64,000 nucleotides of DNA, taken from positions 569,370-633,369 of the forward strand of contig NZ_LT992558.1 of assembly GCF_900258435.1 (NCBI RefSeq), in the 5' to 3' direction. This document shows, in pieces, positions 21,942 to 33,046 of the stretch. The translations under genes and the position numbers were made by a program. Source of the DNA: Carnobacterium divergens. GTDB taxonomy: Bacteria; Bacillota; Bacilli; Lactobacillales; Carnobacteriaceae. The notes under the pieces were generated by a model that was not told the DNA's origin, did no database searches, and saw only the letters and a list, made by a program, of their open reading frames with translations. The number at the start of each line of letters is the position of its first letter. The stretch's first letter is position 1.

Positions 21942-24900
21942 GTGAAAACGAGTAAATTCATTCATTGGATTGTGACGTTAAGTTTGTTCATTCAAGTAGT
22001 AGCATCTTCAACTTCAAGTATTAAAGCATTTGCCGATGGAGTTAATAATCAAATTGAAGATTTATATTTTTCGAATGATGCGGGAGAAAAGTTAGATCAA
22101 GCTTCTATTTTATTAGGGGAAACAGTGACAACGGTTTTAACTTCTGATCATTCATTAGATCAACAAGTATCAGTGTCGATTCTACCAGGGATAGAATTGG
22201 ATCAAGAAGCTACGAATCGTGCGAACCAAGAAAATAATGTGACCGTTGCTTATAGTAAAGAGGCAGGGAATATTTTGGTGAACTGGGTTACACAACCTCA
22301 ACTAACAGCTAACGAAACGCAAGAATCACTAAAGACAGAAGAAACGACACTTGCAGAAAAAGCAGGACTGCTGTCTAAGGAAGAGGCTGAAATTGCTGCT
22401 AAGATTGAAAATGCGCCTTCTGTGGAAGAAAAAATGCCACAAACTAAGAAAGTTTTGCTAGTCTTTAAAGGAATAAAAACAGGAAGTCACGCCGTTACGG
22501 CACAAACTACTAGAAAAGGGCAATCTTATACTGCAAAATCCTTAAGCGTTGTGGTTAAGGAAGAAGATAAAGCAGCAGAAACGAAAAAATCAGAGCACGA
22601 ACAAAAAGCACAACAAGTTAAAGCTACAGAAGTGAAAACAAACTTCGCAGTAATTGATGAAAATGGAAATGAACTAAAAAATCCAAAATTAGCGACTCCA
22701 AGTGATTATAAAAAAGAAGTCCGATTTAGAATGACGATTACAAGTGAAGAAGACTTCACCAAAATAATATTTGATAACAACTTGATGTGGGATCTATTTT
22801 GGACAGATAATGGAGTGACCACTCCTATCGACATTACGTATACAGATTTTTCAGGGAACTCAAGTGACGCATACTATGATTTTTATGAAGACATGGAAGA
22901 AGGATTTGTAGGAGATGATCTTCCCGCTGGTACGTACACCTATGATTTTTCCTTGTGTTTAAAACTTGGCGTTAATTACGATTCAATTTTTAATGTATCT
23001 TCAGGTTTTAATAATTTTAAACCGGACTTTAATATTTATTATGAAACATCTAGTAAAAAAGAGCTTTCTTCTTCAGACTTCATATTGGAAGGGACTTATC
23101 CTCAAGCAACAAAGGTTGTCACGAAAGATAGTCTATCAGGAACAGCAATCCCTAATGTTAAACTCGGCGTGAAAAATATCCTAGCAGATGATGAACTTTA
23201 TATTATCTATACAGATGATCATGGGGTAGCGTATTTGCCTTTAAGAGAGAACAAAGACGCATCAAAATATTCTATTATGATACTAGAGGCACCTGGATAT
23301 TTAATAACTGGAGATAACGGTGAACAATATAAGTTTGAGTTTGAAGGAGAGGCCAATAGAATTAGTAATGCTAGTGAAGGAAATCCAAATGAATTAGGGT
23401 TGATTGCACTTGCACCAATTATTGAAAATAAAGTAACCTCCGATATAACTGAAGGTTATTATGGAGATAAGGTAACATTCAGACAAGAAATGATTTATAT
23501 GGATGGAACGGAGATTATCAAAGCGCACTTCATTTCCATTCCTTCAGATGCAGGTATTCCACAAGCTAGTGCGCGTGGGTTAAAGAAGTTGCCTAATCCA
23601 ATCCTAATTAGATACAAAGATAATGTTGAAGTTGAGCGAATTTCTTTGAATGATGACGATGTTTGGCAAATGCAAGGCAGTGTTGAAGAAGGCTATATTT
23701 TGGACTATCAAATAGACTTAACAGATGAAAATAATGGATTTACGATAAAAGAACCTCTAGGAGCAGGAGAAAAATTAGAATTGGTAACAGAATGGATTAT
23801 GACTCCTAAAGATTCAAAAGCATTTATGCAGATGTACACTATGTCGATTAATGGTATGGGGATTGATAAAAATGGCAAATCATCTATAAAATTTGCAAAT
23901 AAAGCTGAAGTAATGGCTCACCCTAAAAAAGCAATTAGTTTAAAGGTGGATAAAACCGTAGAAGTTCTTGAGAAATCAAAAGAACAGACAGAAAAATGGG
24001 TCACTACAGATACTAAAGACAATAAAACAACTATTATCGGAAGTAATAAGTTGCGATACGATATACAAATTACAGCAATAGGTGAACTCTATAGTCAAAT
24101 TAAACCTACTGATATTATTGACACATTACCAGCTGGAATTAATGTAAGTGACCCATCTAAAATTAAAGTTTCTATTGATGGGAAACCAATTAATTCAAAA
24201 TTATTTGAGTTAAACGGAAATGAACTATCGATTGCAGTATCGAAAATTGCTAGAAATAAATTGTTAAGTATTACAAACGATCCTAAAGATGCGAGAATGT
24301 TAATTACTATTGAAGTAGAATTAACCCCAGATGCTAGTGGGATTCTAGAAAATACGGCACTAGTAAAAGGACAAGTAAGAGAGAATGATTTTGTTGACAA
24401 TTCATGGGGAGCGTCTGTTGACTACACGTCAAATTCAGTAGAAAACTACATTGAACCTAACGTTAACATTAAAAAAATAGCTAATTCGGTAGGTTATGTT
24501 GGAGAACCCTTTGAATACAGGTTGGTTGTCACTTTAGATGAAGAATCCGGCGCACTTCATAATGGCGTCATAACCGATATCTTGCCAGCAGGTTTAAAAC
24601 CAGTAGGAAACGCTACGATTATAATTGATACAAAACCCACTACAAAGTTAATAACAGACCCAGCTTTGAAAAGAGAATTTCGTAATGTGACGTCTTCATG
24701 GAGTCAAAATACAGAAGGACGAGATGTTTTAACCATTAGTGATTTAACCATGAACCGCACCCAACAGGCAGTCATTACCTTTAAGGTGATTCCAGATGTG
24801 TCAATTGCTGGAGAAATCTTGAAAAATGGGGCCGAAGTTAGTGGGACCGACAAAGATAAACTTTTTAAAACAACGGATAAAGACAAAGTAGACACAAGAT

Positions 24901-27900
24901 TCGTTTTCCAACCAGGAGAACTAGAATCAGCGAAATCTGTCTTTCCAGTTGAGGGTGGCGCTGTTGGCGAATCTAATGACGGGGAAAATGTAGCTGTTGG
25001 GGACATTATTCAGTACCAAATTGTTGTTTGGAATCCATTAGATGAAAATACGGCGGTTCGAGATATCGAAATCAAAGATGTTATACCAGAAGGTTTAGAA
25101 TATATGCAAGGTACGTTAACGGTTACTAGATCAGGAAAAGTTGTTGAAGATGCAACTGCAGAAATGAATACAGCAGATCCCATGCGCCCTATTTTAACTG
25201 TTAAGATTAAGCATTTACAAGGGACCAATCAAGAACTAGACAAGCGAACAGTCGTTACATTTAATGTTAGAGTGACGAAACAAGCAAGTGGGACATTAAA
25301 AAATGAAGCGCAAGTAGTTGGCTTTATTGATAAAACACCGTCACAGCCAGATATTTCTTTAAACCCACCCAACACAAGTACAACTACAGTAGTTGATCCA
25401 GAGCCAACAATCACGAAGTCAATTGATCGTAAGTTTGCTTTTAAAGATGATGTTTTAAATTACGAACTTGTAATAAGCAATACAAAAAAAGCCGGTTTAT
25501 TAGTAAATGGCAAAGTAACAGATCAGCTACCAGAAGAAGTGGCCTACAAAATAGGTAGCACAGTGATTATCGATCAAAATGACGTTATTCATAAAGGCGC
25601 TCAAAATGACAAGTATTGGCATGAGCGTAACTTCTCCTTATCAGGACTAACTTTAAAAGAGGGAGAAACCATTACCATCCAATACCAAGTTAAAGTGATG
25701 AAGGCTGTATTTGAAAAACCCATTATTAATTATGCGAAAATTACGGGAACAAGTAATGAAGGAACGGATTCCAAAAATTACGAAAAGAATGCTGAGGCAG
25801 AATTTGAACTTGTTCCAAGTCCAGGCAAACTCGCAGCAACGAAAGAAGTCTATAGCTTAACGGAAGATGGCTCGCTAGACAGCACAATCAACAATGGAAA
25901 TGTTCAAGTTAATGATACCATTGCTTACCAAATTAGCGTAGCCAATATAGGAGACAGAGCAACTGAAGTGAAAAACGTTCACCTACAGGATCAGTTGCCA
26001 AAAGGATTGACTTATGTACCCAATAGTTTGGAGTTAACAATTGGAGACACCGTTACTGCTCTAAAAGATGAAGACACGATCAACATTGAAAAGCAGGCCA
26101 TTGACGCTTTAATTGGGACGCTAAAAGGTGGTGAATTTGCTACATTAACATTCAAAGTGACGGTTACAAAAGAAGCCAGTGGGGAAATAACGAATATTGC
26201 CACCTCAAAAGGAAATGTCATTACCGAACCAACGGACCCTAAGTTACCTGAAAAGGACAAACCAACAAAACCTGCTGAGACAAACGATTCAGATCCCGTT
26301 CAAAATCATGTTCCTCCAAAACCAACGATTCAAAAAGAAGTGGGTCGTAATGTAGGTGAGGAGATTCATAACGCAAAAGAAAATGAAAAGTTGCAAACCT
26401 TTAATGAAGACACATTGACTTATACCTTAACAGTTGCCAATGAAAAAAATGCAGGAGTTCTTTTTAATGGCGAAATTGAGGATAAAAAATTACCAGATGA
26501 AGTAAGGTATATTGCAGAAAGTACAGAGATTCATTACAAAGACAGAAAAATTGAAAAGTTAAAAGATCAAGATGTGTGGATAGACGGAAGGTTAAGAATT
26601 TCAGGATTCACCTTGGCAGAAAACGAATCCTTCAAAGTTCTCTTCAAAGTAAAAGTGAAATCCGAACAGTTGAAAACAGATATCATAAATAAAGTTTCAA
26701 TTAAAGGAACAGACAAAGATAAAAAAGCAGTTATCGGCAACACAGCCGAAGCAAAATTTGATATTGTTGCTTCACCAGGAATACTAACCGCGACAAAATC
26801 TGTGTATTCAACAGGAAAAAATGCAACCAATATCAATGGAGAAAAACTTCAAGTTGGCGATAAAATTCAGTACAGAATCGTAGTGAAAAACGATGGCAAG
26901 TCGCTCTCAACTATTAAAAATATAACTGTAAGTGACCTTTTACCAAGTAGCGTTTATTATGTTGATAATACGTTGAAAGTAGTGGGGGATAATACTGCGA
27001 TTGTGACCGTAACCAAAAATGATCAAGGGGAAGAAACTCTTTCTGTTGAACTAAAAGAATTGACAGGTGGTAAGTCAATTGACATTTTATTAGATGTTAT
27101 CGTACTTGATTCGGCTAGTGGAGAATTCACGAATACAGCCCAAGCCGAAGGGGAAGTCGCCTTGCAACCAGATGATTTGACCATTACCAAACCATCAAAA
27201 GTAGAAACAAACACCGTTAAAAATAATGTCCCAATTGAACCTATGATAACCAAAACACTGGATAATCAAGGGGTAGCATTTAATGATGATGAATTTTACT
27301 ACACATTAGTCATCCAAAATAAACAGAATGCAGGGAAATTATATTTCGGAGAAGTTGAAGATCGTTTGCCAACAGGCATTACCTATGTGGCGAACTCGAC
27401 AGAAGTTGATGGTCAAAAAGTGAACGATGATCATTGGAAAGACAATACCTTTAATAAAAAAGGGATTGAATTACTTGAGAATCAAAAAATGACGATTCGT
27501 TTTAAAGTTAAAATCAATGTCAAAGAACTTCAAACCATTACCAACACAGCTAGTTTTAGTGGGAAAGATATCAATGGCGAAGGAATGAAACAAGTGAAAT
27601 CCGAAGTTCCTGTTACAGTGATCAGCAATACAGGAGAATTAGAAGCTGAAAAAGCAGTCTATAATCAAGCAGGTGAATCAATCAATAATGGAAAAGTCAG
27701 CGTTTCAGATACGATTCGTTATGAAATCATTGTAAAAAATACAACGGAAGCACCTTTTTCAGAGGTTCGAGAGATTAACTTAAACGATGAAATTCCATTT
27801 GGTTTAACTTATGTAGCAGGTTCATTAACCTTAAATGGAGAACCACAAAAAGACGATGCGGTGACACTAGACTCAAAAACAGGAAGTTACCACCTGAATC

Positions 27901-30900
27901 TATCAATTGGTACATTAGGAAGTTTAGCAACAGCAACGGTTTCATTTGAAGTCATGGTTTCTAAAAATGCGAGTGGGACATTAAAAAATATTGCAATCGC
28001 CAACGGAACCACAAATAAAACACCAACCGAAACAGATACGCCAACTGGCGACAAACCAACACCGCCAGTGAACAATCTGATTCAACCTGTACCAAGTATC
28101 AAAAAATCAGTAAAAGCGATAGGCTCAACAAATGAAAATTCTCATGGGATGGCGCCATTACCAGTATTTAACGAAGACGAATTAATCTACACATTAATTG
28201 TAACCAATCAAGTAGGAGCGGGGTTATTAAAAAATGGAGTAGTAGAAGATACATTGCCGCCAGGTCTTGTTTACAAGCCAAAATCAACGGTTATTGATGG
28301 GAAATCTGTTGGAGATGAAAATTGGCAAGGAAATACCTTCAAAAAAGAAACGATTGAATTAGCTAGCGGGCAAAAAATGACGATTCGATTTACCGTCAAA
28401 GTAGCAGAAACTGAAGTTCCAAAGGCCATTCTCAATGTAGCTACTTTTGTTGGAGAAGATGGTGATGGAAATCAGTTGCCAGTTGTAAAAGACGATGTGA
28501 GTGTCGCTATTATCAACAGTCCAGGAAAACTAGAAGCCAAAAAAGCAGTATATGGAGCAGATGGTACAGACCTTAACACGAGAGAAGTCAAAGTTGGCGA
28601 TAAAATCAGGTATGAAATCGTTGTTTCAAACAGTACCGAAATACCTTTTTCTGAAGTCCGCGATGTGGTTGTCAAAGATGCCATTCCAGCAGGATTGAAA
28701 TATGTAAAAAATACACTGACTGTCAATAATCGATTAATGCCAAATGACAGTGAACTGATTTTTGAAAATCCAGATGATCCAGAAACGGAGTTACTTGAAG
28801 TTTCAATTGGACATTTAGCTAGTAAAGAACAAGTCGTTGTTTCTTTCGAGGTTGAAGTTATGCCGAATGCTAGTGGAGAATTAACTAATATTGCAGTAGC
28901 TAATGGTTTAGTGACACCTAAACCAAACGAACCAGCTATACCAGATAGCAGTCAAACCCCACCAGTTGTAAATGAAGCACCTCCAAAACCAAGTATTGAA
29001 AAATCAGTCAGCCAAGAGACTATTTTTAACGGCGACACAGTCATCTACACCTTAATTGTACGCAATCAAGAGGGTGGTGGGTACCTTTATAATGGAGTTG
29101 TAACGGATAAATTGCCTGATGGCGTTATCTACCAAAAAGGAACAACCCAAATAAATGGAAAAGATGCGACAAAAGATTACTGGGATGGAAATCAGTTTAC
29201 ATTTGACCAAATTGAATTAGCTTCAGGTGAATTCATTACGATTACCTTTAAAGCCAAAGTAACCGTTAATAAAGCGACAGAAGGAATTTTAAACAAAGCG
29301 ATTTTTAATGGAACCGATAAAAACAATGTACCCACGGCAGAAGTTTCAGATTTTGCTGAACTAAACGTAGTTCCACGCCCAGGTAAAATTGAGCCTGTTA
29401 AAGCGGTCTACAATCAAGCAGGTCAGTCGATTGAAAATCAAGTAGTTAAGATTGGTGATACGTTATATTACGAAATTATCGTAACGAATACAGAACAAGA
29501 TATCTCGGAAGTACGTGACATTATAGTGACAGATGCCATTCCAACCGGATTGAAATATATCAAAGACACCACAACCGTAAATGGAAAAGCTGTCGCCAAT
29601 AACGTAACGACGGATTCAAATGGAGACGATCATTTAAATTTAGCGATCGGTCACTTATCGAGTGGTGAACAAGCTGTTATTCGATTTGAAGTAAGGGTGG
29701 ATCAAAAAGCAGATGGTCGATTAACTAATATTGCGCTCGTTAATGGAGTTGTAACACCAACACCATCCGATCCCAAGGATCCAAATCGAGAAAACTTGGA
29801 GATTGAAGAAACACCAACAAATTCAGTTGAAAATAAAATCCATCCAAAACCGAGTATTAAAAAATCTGTTGCGGAAGAAAATACTACAAATAAAACAGCA
29901 GTCTTCAATGAAAGCACATTAATCTATACGCTAATTCTGCATAATGAAGCAGGCGCTAGCATGTTGAAAAACGGAACAGTCGAAGATCATTTACCAAATG
30001 AAGTACAGTACCAACCAGAAACAACAACAATAAATGGCGTTTCGATCAAAGACAATACCGAGCAACTTAGTTGGATAAACAATCAATTCAAATTAAGTCC
30101 TATTCAATTAGCCGGCGGAGAAACAATGGAAATCAAATTCAAAGTAAAAGTAGAGGTTCAACAAATAGCTACTGGCATTTTGAACACAGCTTATATGAAC
30201 GGAACAGACAGCCACAATAACCCTGTAACCGAACAAAAAGACAGTGCAAAATTTGACGTCATTGCAGATCCAGGTGAAATTGATGCACTTAAATCTGTTT
30301 ATGCCGTTCATCTAGATGGCTCAGATGGTGATAATATTCATAACGCTGTAGTTAATGTTAATGACACGATTCGCTATAAAATTCTGGTAGAAAACACAAG
30401 CGAGAAAAAACTTTCAGAAGTACACGATGTCATTGTCGAAGATTTACTTCCAAGTGGTGTTTCATATTTGCCGAATACTCTTTATTTAGAAAAGGACAAC
30501 CAATTGATTCAACAAAGCGATGAGGCTGTTAACCAAGAGAAGCAATTCTTATCCTTGAACATTGGCACTTTGAAATCAAGAGAAAAAGCAGTAGTGATAT
30601 TTGATGTGAAAATTACGAATAAAGCAAGTGGAACCATTGCAAATATTGCAACAGCCAAAGGAATGACCGCTGTCAATTCAGAAGAGCCTGAAAAAGAAAC
30701 GGAATTAAAAGAGACACCTAACGTTTTAAATAATGCACAACCAGAACCAAACATTATCAAAACAGTGACAGATGGAACGCCTCAATTTAATGGACATTCT
30801 TTTACCAACACTATTTTGACGTATCAATTGGTTGTTAGTAATGCCAAAAATGCAGGCTTCTTAAAAGAGGGTGTAGTAACGGATACTTTACCAGAAGGTG

Positions 30901-32192
30901 TTCGTTACCAACCCAATACAACGACAATTGCAAATGAAAAGGTAGAAGATGCAGCTGTTTGGAAAAACAATTCGTTAACAATCAAAGACATTGAGTTAGC
31001 TGAAAATGAAGAATTAATGATTGAGTTCAAGGTTCTAGTGACCTCACTTGAATTTGATAAAACGATTGTCAACAAAGCAACGTTTGTCGGTGCAAATGGA
31101 GATGGAATTTTAACGGATCCAGTAGAAGATGAATCAGAATTTATCTTACAGGCTGGACCAGGAAAACTAAATTCTACTAAGAAATCTTACCAAGGAACAG
31201 AAGATGTCAGTGGAAAAGCAGTAAAAGTAGGAGACAAATTGCGCTATGAAATTGTGGTTGAAAATAGCAGCATGGGACCAGCAACTGTCAATGGAATTGT
31301 TGTAAAAGATCAATTACCAAAAGGACTAAGTTATATCCCAGGTACGCTTCAATTAAATTCGGAATCATTGAGTGACGATCATGTTGTTGACCAAGTCATT
31401 ACAATTAAAGTAGGAAGATTGCTTAGCGGCGAAAAAGCTGTGATTTCCTTTGAAGTGATGATTGAACAAGGCGTAACAGAAAAAACAACCATTTTGAATA
31501 TTGCGGATGTAACGGGTACGGCAGTTCAAGTAGCGGGTCAACCTGAAACAGTCATTGAACAACATCCTTCAGTCGACAATAAAGTCGCCTCTGAAGTATC
31601 AATGTTAAAAATAGTTAATCAAAAAGATGCCAAAGTGGGAGATGTTTTAACGTATGAATTAATCGTGAAAAATGGACCAAATGGAGGCCCATGGTCTGGT
31701 CAAGTGATAGATACTATACCAGAGCATACGATGTACCTACCAGACAGTACAACCGTTACGAATGAAACCGGTGAAAGCATCAACTTGTCAGATGCAAATG
31801 TTTGGCAAGGCCACCAATGGTCCGTTATGATTTCAGAATTACAAGCGAATCAACGTGTGACGATTCGATTCCAAGTGAAGATTACAGATATTTCAAGAGA
31901 TACGGCCACTATTTTGAATATTGCCTCCCTTGTTTCTGATGATCCAGCAATAACGGAAAATCAAGAGTTGGATAGTAATGAAGTTCAAACAATTGTTACT
32001 AAACCAGTAGTACCTCCAGCTACCACACAACCAAATCTGTTGCCACCAACAAAACCCGTACCACCAGACAATCAAAAATTACCACAAACTGGAGATGAGG
32101 GGAATCAACTGATTCGCCAAGTTGGATTATTATTATTAGGCTTGTCCACGTTATACTTTACGCATAAACGTCGAACAAGAACAAGTAGATAA
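21942..32192 (+). CDS. Giant LPxTG-anchored surface protein with alternating DUF11-type modules
   Basis: A 3416-residue cell-wall protein with a GTG start after AGGGGGG. The signal peptide covers residues about 1-32. An N-terminal region (about 33-660) includes an acidic linker and a Cna-B/SpaA-like stretch (T-K-V-V-T-K-D-S-L-S-G-T-A-I-P-N-V-K-L). About 17-18 modules follow, each opening with P-x-P-x-I-x-K-S-V or P-G-x-L-x-x-x-K-x-V-Y and containing a G-D-x-I-x-Y-x-I-V-V-N / D-x-L-P-x-G-x-x-Y-V strand pattern: the DUF11 (isopeptide-forming, SpaH-like) fold. A proline-rich stalk leads to L-P-Q-T-G near residue 3380, a hydrophobic segment and a basic tail for sortase anchoring. It is probably a very long adhesin stalk. 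The ligand is unknown. Confidence 0.9.
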   Translation: MKTSKFIHWIVTLSLFIQVVASSTSSIKAFADGVNNQIEDLYFSNDAGEKLDQASILLGETVTTVLTSDHSLDQQVSVSILPGIELDQEATNRANQENNVTVAYSKEAGNILVNWVTQPQLTANETQESLKTEETTLAEKAGLLSKEEAEIAAKIENAPSVEEKMPQTKKVLLVFKGIKTGSHAVTAQTTRKGQSYTAKSLSVVVKEEDKAAETKKSEHEQKAQQVKATEVKTNFAVIDENGNELKNPKLATPSDYKKEVRFRMTITSEEDFTKIIFDNNLMWDLFWTDNGVTTPIDITYTDFSGNSSDAYYDFYEDMEEGFVGDDLPAGTYTYDFSLCLKLGVNYDSIFNVSSGFNNFKPDFNIYYETSSKKELSSSDFILEGTYPQATKVVTKDSLSGTAIPNVKLGVKNILADDELYIIYTDDHGVAYLPLRENKDASKYSIMILEAPGYLITGDNGEQYKFEFEGEANRISNASEGNPNELGLIALAPIIENKVTSDITEGYYGDKVTFRQEMIYMDGTEIIKAHFISIPSDAGIPQASARGLKKLPNPILIRYKDNVEVERISLNDDDVWQMQGSVEEGYILDYQIDLTDENNGFTIKEPLGAGEKLELVTEWIMTPKDSKAFMQMYTMSINGMGIDKNGKSSIKFANKAEVMAHPKKAISLKVDKTVEVLEKSKEQTEKWVTTDTKDNKTTIIGSNKLRYDIQITAIGELYSQIKPTDIIDTLPAGINVSDPSKIKVSIDGKPINSKLFELNGNELSIAVSKIARNKLLSITNDPKDARMLITIEVELTPDASGILENTALVKGQVRENDFVDNSWGASVDYTSNSVENYIEPNVNIKKIANSVGYVGEPFEYRLVVTLDEESGALHNGVITDILPAGLKPVGNATIIIDTKPTTKLITDPALKREFRNVTSSWSQNTEGRDVLTISDLTMNRTQQAVITFKVIPDVSIAGEILKNGAEVSGTDKDKLFKTTDKDKVDTRFVFQPGELESAKSVFPVEGGAVGESNDGENVAVGDIIQYQIVVWNPLDENTAVRDIEIKDVIPEGLEYMQGTLTVTRSGKVVEDATAEMNTADPMRPILTVKIKHLQGTNQELDKRTVVTFNVRVTKQASGTLKNEAQVVGFIDKTPSQPDISLNPPNTSTTTVVDPEPTITKSIDRKFAFKDDVLNYELVISNTKKAGLLVNGKVTDQLPEEVAYKIGSTVIIDQNDVIHKGAQNDKYWHERNFSLSGLTLKEGETITIQYQVKVMKAVFEKPIINYAKITGTSNEGTDSKNYEKNAEAEFELVPSPGKLAATKEVYSLTEDGSLDSTINNGNVQVNDTIAYQISVANIGDRATEVKNVHLQDQLPKGLTYVPNSLELTIGDTVTALKDEDTINIEKQAIDALIGTLKGGEFATLTFKVTVTKEASGEITNIATSKGNVITEPTDPKLPEKDKPTKPAETNDSDPVQNHVPPKPTIQKEVGRNVGEEIHNAKENEKLQTFNEDTLTYTLTVANEKNAGVLFNGEIEDKKLPDEVRYIAESTEIHYKDRKIEKLKDQDVWIDGRLRISGFTLAENESFKVLFKVKVKSEQLKTDIINKVSIKGTDKDKKAVIGNTAEAKFDIVASPGILTATKSVYSTGKNATNINGEKLQVGDKIQYRIVVKNDGKSLSTIKNITVSDLLPSSVYYVDNTLKVVGDNTAIVTVTKNDQGEETLSVELKELTGGKSIDILLDVIVLDSASGEFTNTAQAEGEVALQPDDLTITKPSKVETNTVKNNVPIEPMITKTLDNQGVAFNDDEFYYTLVIQNKQNAGKLYFGEVEDRLPTGITYVANSTEVDGQKVNDDHWKDNTFNKKGIELLENQKMTIRFKVKINVKELQTITNTASFSGKDINGEGMKQVKSEVPVTVISNTGELEAEKAVYNQAGESINNGKVSVSDTIRYEIIVKNTTEAPFSEVREINLNDEIPFGLTYVAGSLTLNGEPQKDDAVTLDSKTGSYHLNLSIGTLGSLATATVSFEVMVSKNASGTLKNIAIANGTTNKTPTETDTPTGDKPTPPVNNLIQPVPSIKKSVKAIGSTNENSHGMAPLPVFNEDELIYTLIVTNQVGAGLLKNGVVEDTLPPGLVYKPKSTVIDGKSVGDENWQGNTFKKETIELASGQKMTIRFTVKVAETEVPKAILNVATFVGEDGDGNQLPVVKDDVSVAIINSPGKLEAKKAVYGADGTDLNTREVKVGDKIRYEIVVSNSTEIPFSEVRDVVVKDAIPAGLKYVKNTLTVNNRLMPNDSELIFENPDDPETELLEVSIGHLASKEQVVVSFEVEVMPNASGELTNIAVANGLVTPKPNEPAIPDSSQTPPVVNEAPPKPSIEKSVSQETIFNGDTVIYTLIVRNQEGGGYLYNGVVTDKLPDGVIYQKGTTQINGKDATKDYWDGNQFTFDQIELASGEFITITFKAKVTVNKATEGILNKAIFNGTDKNNVPTAEVSDFAELNVVPRPGKIEPVKAVYNQAGQSIENQVVKIGDTLYYEIIVTNTEQDISEVRDIIVTDAIPTGLKYIKDTTTVNGKAVANNVTTDSNGDDHLNLAIGHLSSGEQAVIRFEVRVDQKADGRLTNIALVNGVVTPTPSDPKDPNRENLEIEETPTNSVENKIHPKPSIKKSVAEENTTNKTAVFNESTLIYTLILHNEAGASMLKNGTVEDHLPNEVQYQPETTTINGVSIKDNTEQLSWINNQFKLSPIQLAGGETMEIKFKVKVEVQQIATGILNTAYMNGTDSHNNPVTEQKDSAKFDVIADPGEIDALKSVYAVHLDGSDGDNIHNAVVNVNDTIRYKILVENTSEKKLSEVHDVIVEDLLPSGVSYLPNTLYLEKDNQLIQQSDEAVNQEKQFLSLNIGTLKSREKAVVIFDVKITNKASGTIANIATAKGMTAVNSEEPEKETELKETPNVLNNAQPEPNIIKTVTDGTPQFNGHSFTNTILTYQLVVSNAKNAGFLKEGVVTDTLPEGVRYQPNTTTIANEKVEDAAVWKNNSLTIKDIELAENEELMIEFKVLVTSLEFDKTIVNKATFVGANGDGILTDPVEDESEFILQAGPGKLNSTKKSYQGTEDVSGKAVKVGDKLRYEIVVENSSMGPATVNGIVVKDQLPKGLSYIPGTLQLNSESLSDDHVVDQVITIKVGRLLSGEKAVISFEVMIEQGVTEKTTILNIADVTGTAVQVAGQPETVIEQHPSVDNKVASEVSMLKIVNQKDAKVGDVLTYELIVKNGPNGGPWSGQVIDTIPEHTMYLPDSTTVTNETGESINLSDANVWQGHQWSVMISELQANQRVTIRFQVKITDISRDTATILNIASLVSDDPAITENQELDSNEVQTIVTKPVVPPATTQPNLLPPTKPVPPDNQKLPQTGDEGNQLIRQVGLLLLGLSTLYFTHKRRTRTSR
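24456..31990 (+). repeat. Eight-and-a-half A+B super-repeats of DUF11 modules (protein level)
   Basis: A-type module starts (P-x-P-x-I-x-K) fall near 24456, 25398, 26316, 27235, 28087, 28984, 29848, 30739 and 31596, a period of 850-940 bp. A B-type module (G-x-L-x-x-x-K-x-V-Y) lies between each pair. The dimer is thus the duplicated unit. DNA identity between units is modest, so the array is old or diversified, not a recent tandem expansion. Confidence 0.8.
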
Positions 32193-32198
32193 TAAAGA

Positions 32199-32242
32199 AA
32201 ATCAGTTCTTAGGAAAATCATTTCTAAGAACTGATTTTTATT
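32199..32242 (+). terminator. Terminator of the giant surface protein gene
   Basis: AAATCAGTTCTTAG (32199-32212) pairs perfectly with CTAAGAACTGATTT (32224-32237), followed by T-rich DNA. Confidence 0.85.
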
Positions 32243-32312
32243 TAATTCAAGAAGAGATAAATTGAATATGTTATAATTATAGAAAGAAAAGGACTTAAAG
32301 GGAGGAAAAAAA

Positions 32313-32861
32313 GTGAAGAAGGCAAAGAAAATCATAGTGTTTCTTTTAATGGCGATTTTGATGGTAGGTTGTACCGGGATGAAAAAAAACGCCAATACTA
32401 TTGATGATGCGTTTAACTATGACAAGTTTTATAAATTAAATAAAACCATTACTGGAGAAACCTTTGAGCTGCAACTTACAGGCTATAAAGTAGTTCGGGA
32501 TAACGAAGCATTACCAGCAGTGCTTATTTATTACACATTTAAGAACAATAGCGAAGAAGCGATGTCTGCAAATGATACTTATTTAGACATTAGCCAAGCA
32601 TCCGCTATGAAAGATGGAGATACGTACATTTCACAAGCCTACTTTGAGTATGCTAGTTTAACAGACACTGATAATGAGTTGATTCAAAATGCGGATAAGT
32701 ATGTTGAGCAATCAGAAACAATTGATTGCATTGATGGCTGGAAACTAAGAAACAATGTCAATCCAGTTAACCTAATCTTTTTTGATGAAAATGATGAAGT
32801 AATCGATAGTGTCATGATTGATGTTGAAAAAGGGTTGCCAGCAGGAACCGATCACTTATAA
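32313..32861 (+). CDS. DUF5067-like lipoprotein
   Basis: A 182-residue lipoprotein with a GTG start behind GGGAGGAA. The signal peptide ends L-M-V-G-C-T (lipobox, Cys20). The mature domain (about 60-180) is a beta-sandwich type with V-L-I-Y-Y-T-F-K-N-N-S-E-E-A-M-S-A-N-D-T-Y and Q-A-Y-F-E-Y-A, the pattern of DUF5067 (immunoglobulin-like, found in Lactobacillales surface lipoproteins). It has its own transcription unit between two terminators, just after the giant surface protein. Function unknown. Confidence 0.75.
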   Translation: MKKAKKIIVFLLMAILMVGCTGMKKNANTIDDAFNYDKFYKLNKTITGETFELQLTGYKVVRDNEALPAVLIYYTFKNNSEEAMSANDTYLDISQASAMKDGDTYISQAYFEYASLTDTDNELIQNADKYVEQSETIDCIDGWKLRNNVNPVNLIFFDENDEVIDSVMIDVEKGLPAGTDHL

Positions 32862-32864
32862 ATA

Positions 32865-32918
32865 AACTGCTAAATGTTTCCTTAAAAGAGAGGGCAACAT
32901 TTAGTTGTTTTATTTTTT
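32865..32918 (+). terminator. Terminator of the DUF5067 lipoprotein gene
   Basis: CTAAATGTT (near 32870) pairs with AACATTTAG (32896-32904), followed by a T-rich run. Confidence 0.65.
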
Positions 32919-33046
32919 TGTGGGGAAAGGTTGTTAGAACAAGTTAAAACAGGTAGTAACTAAAAAATAAAGGGAAATGCAGTAGAAATTGATTGCTTTT
33001 TGCCTGTAAATTAGACTATAATAAGGTTTCCTTAAGAAAAAAACGG

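Noticed and set aside
24095-31565. Many open frames on the minus strand across the giant surface gene
   Set aside because: They mirror the coding frame's codon bias, lack ribosome sites and show no domain; they are shadows.
24456-31990. Regular repeats suggesting a CRISPR array or satellite
   Set aside because: The periodicity is about 900 bp, lies in one open frame and is at protein level; no short identical direct repeats with spacers are present.
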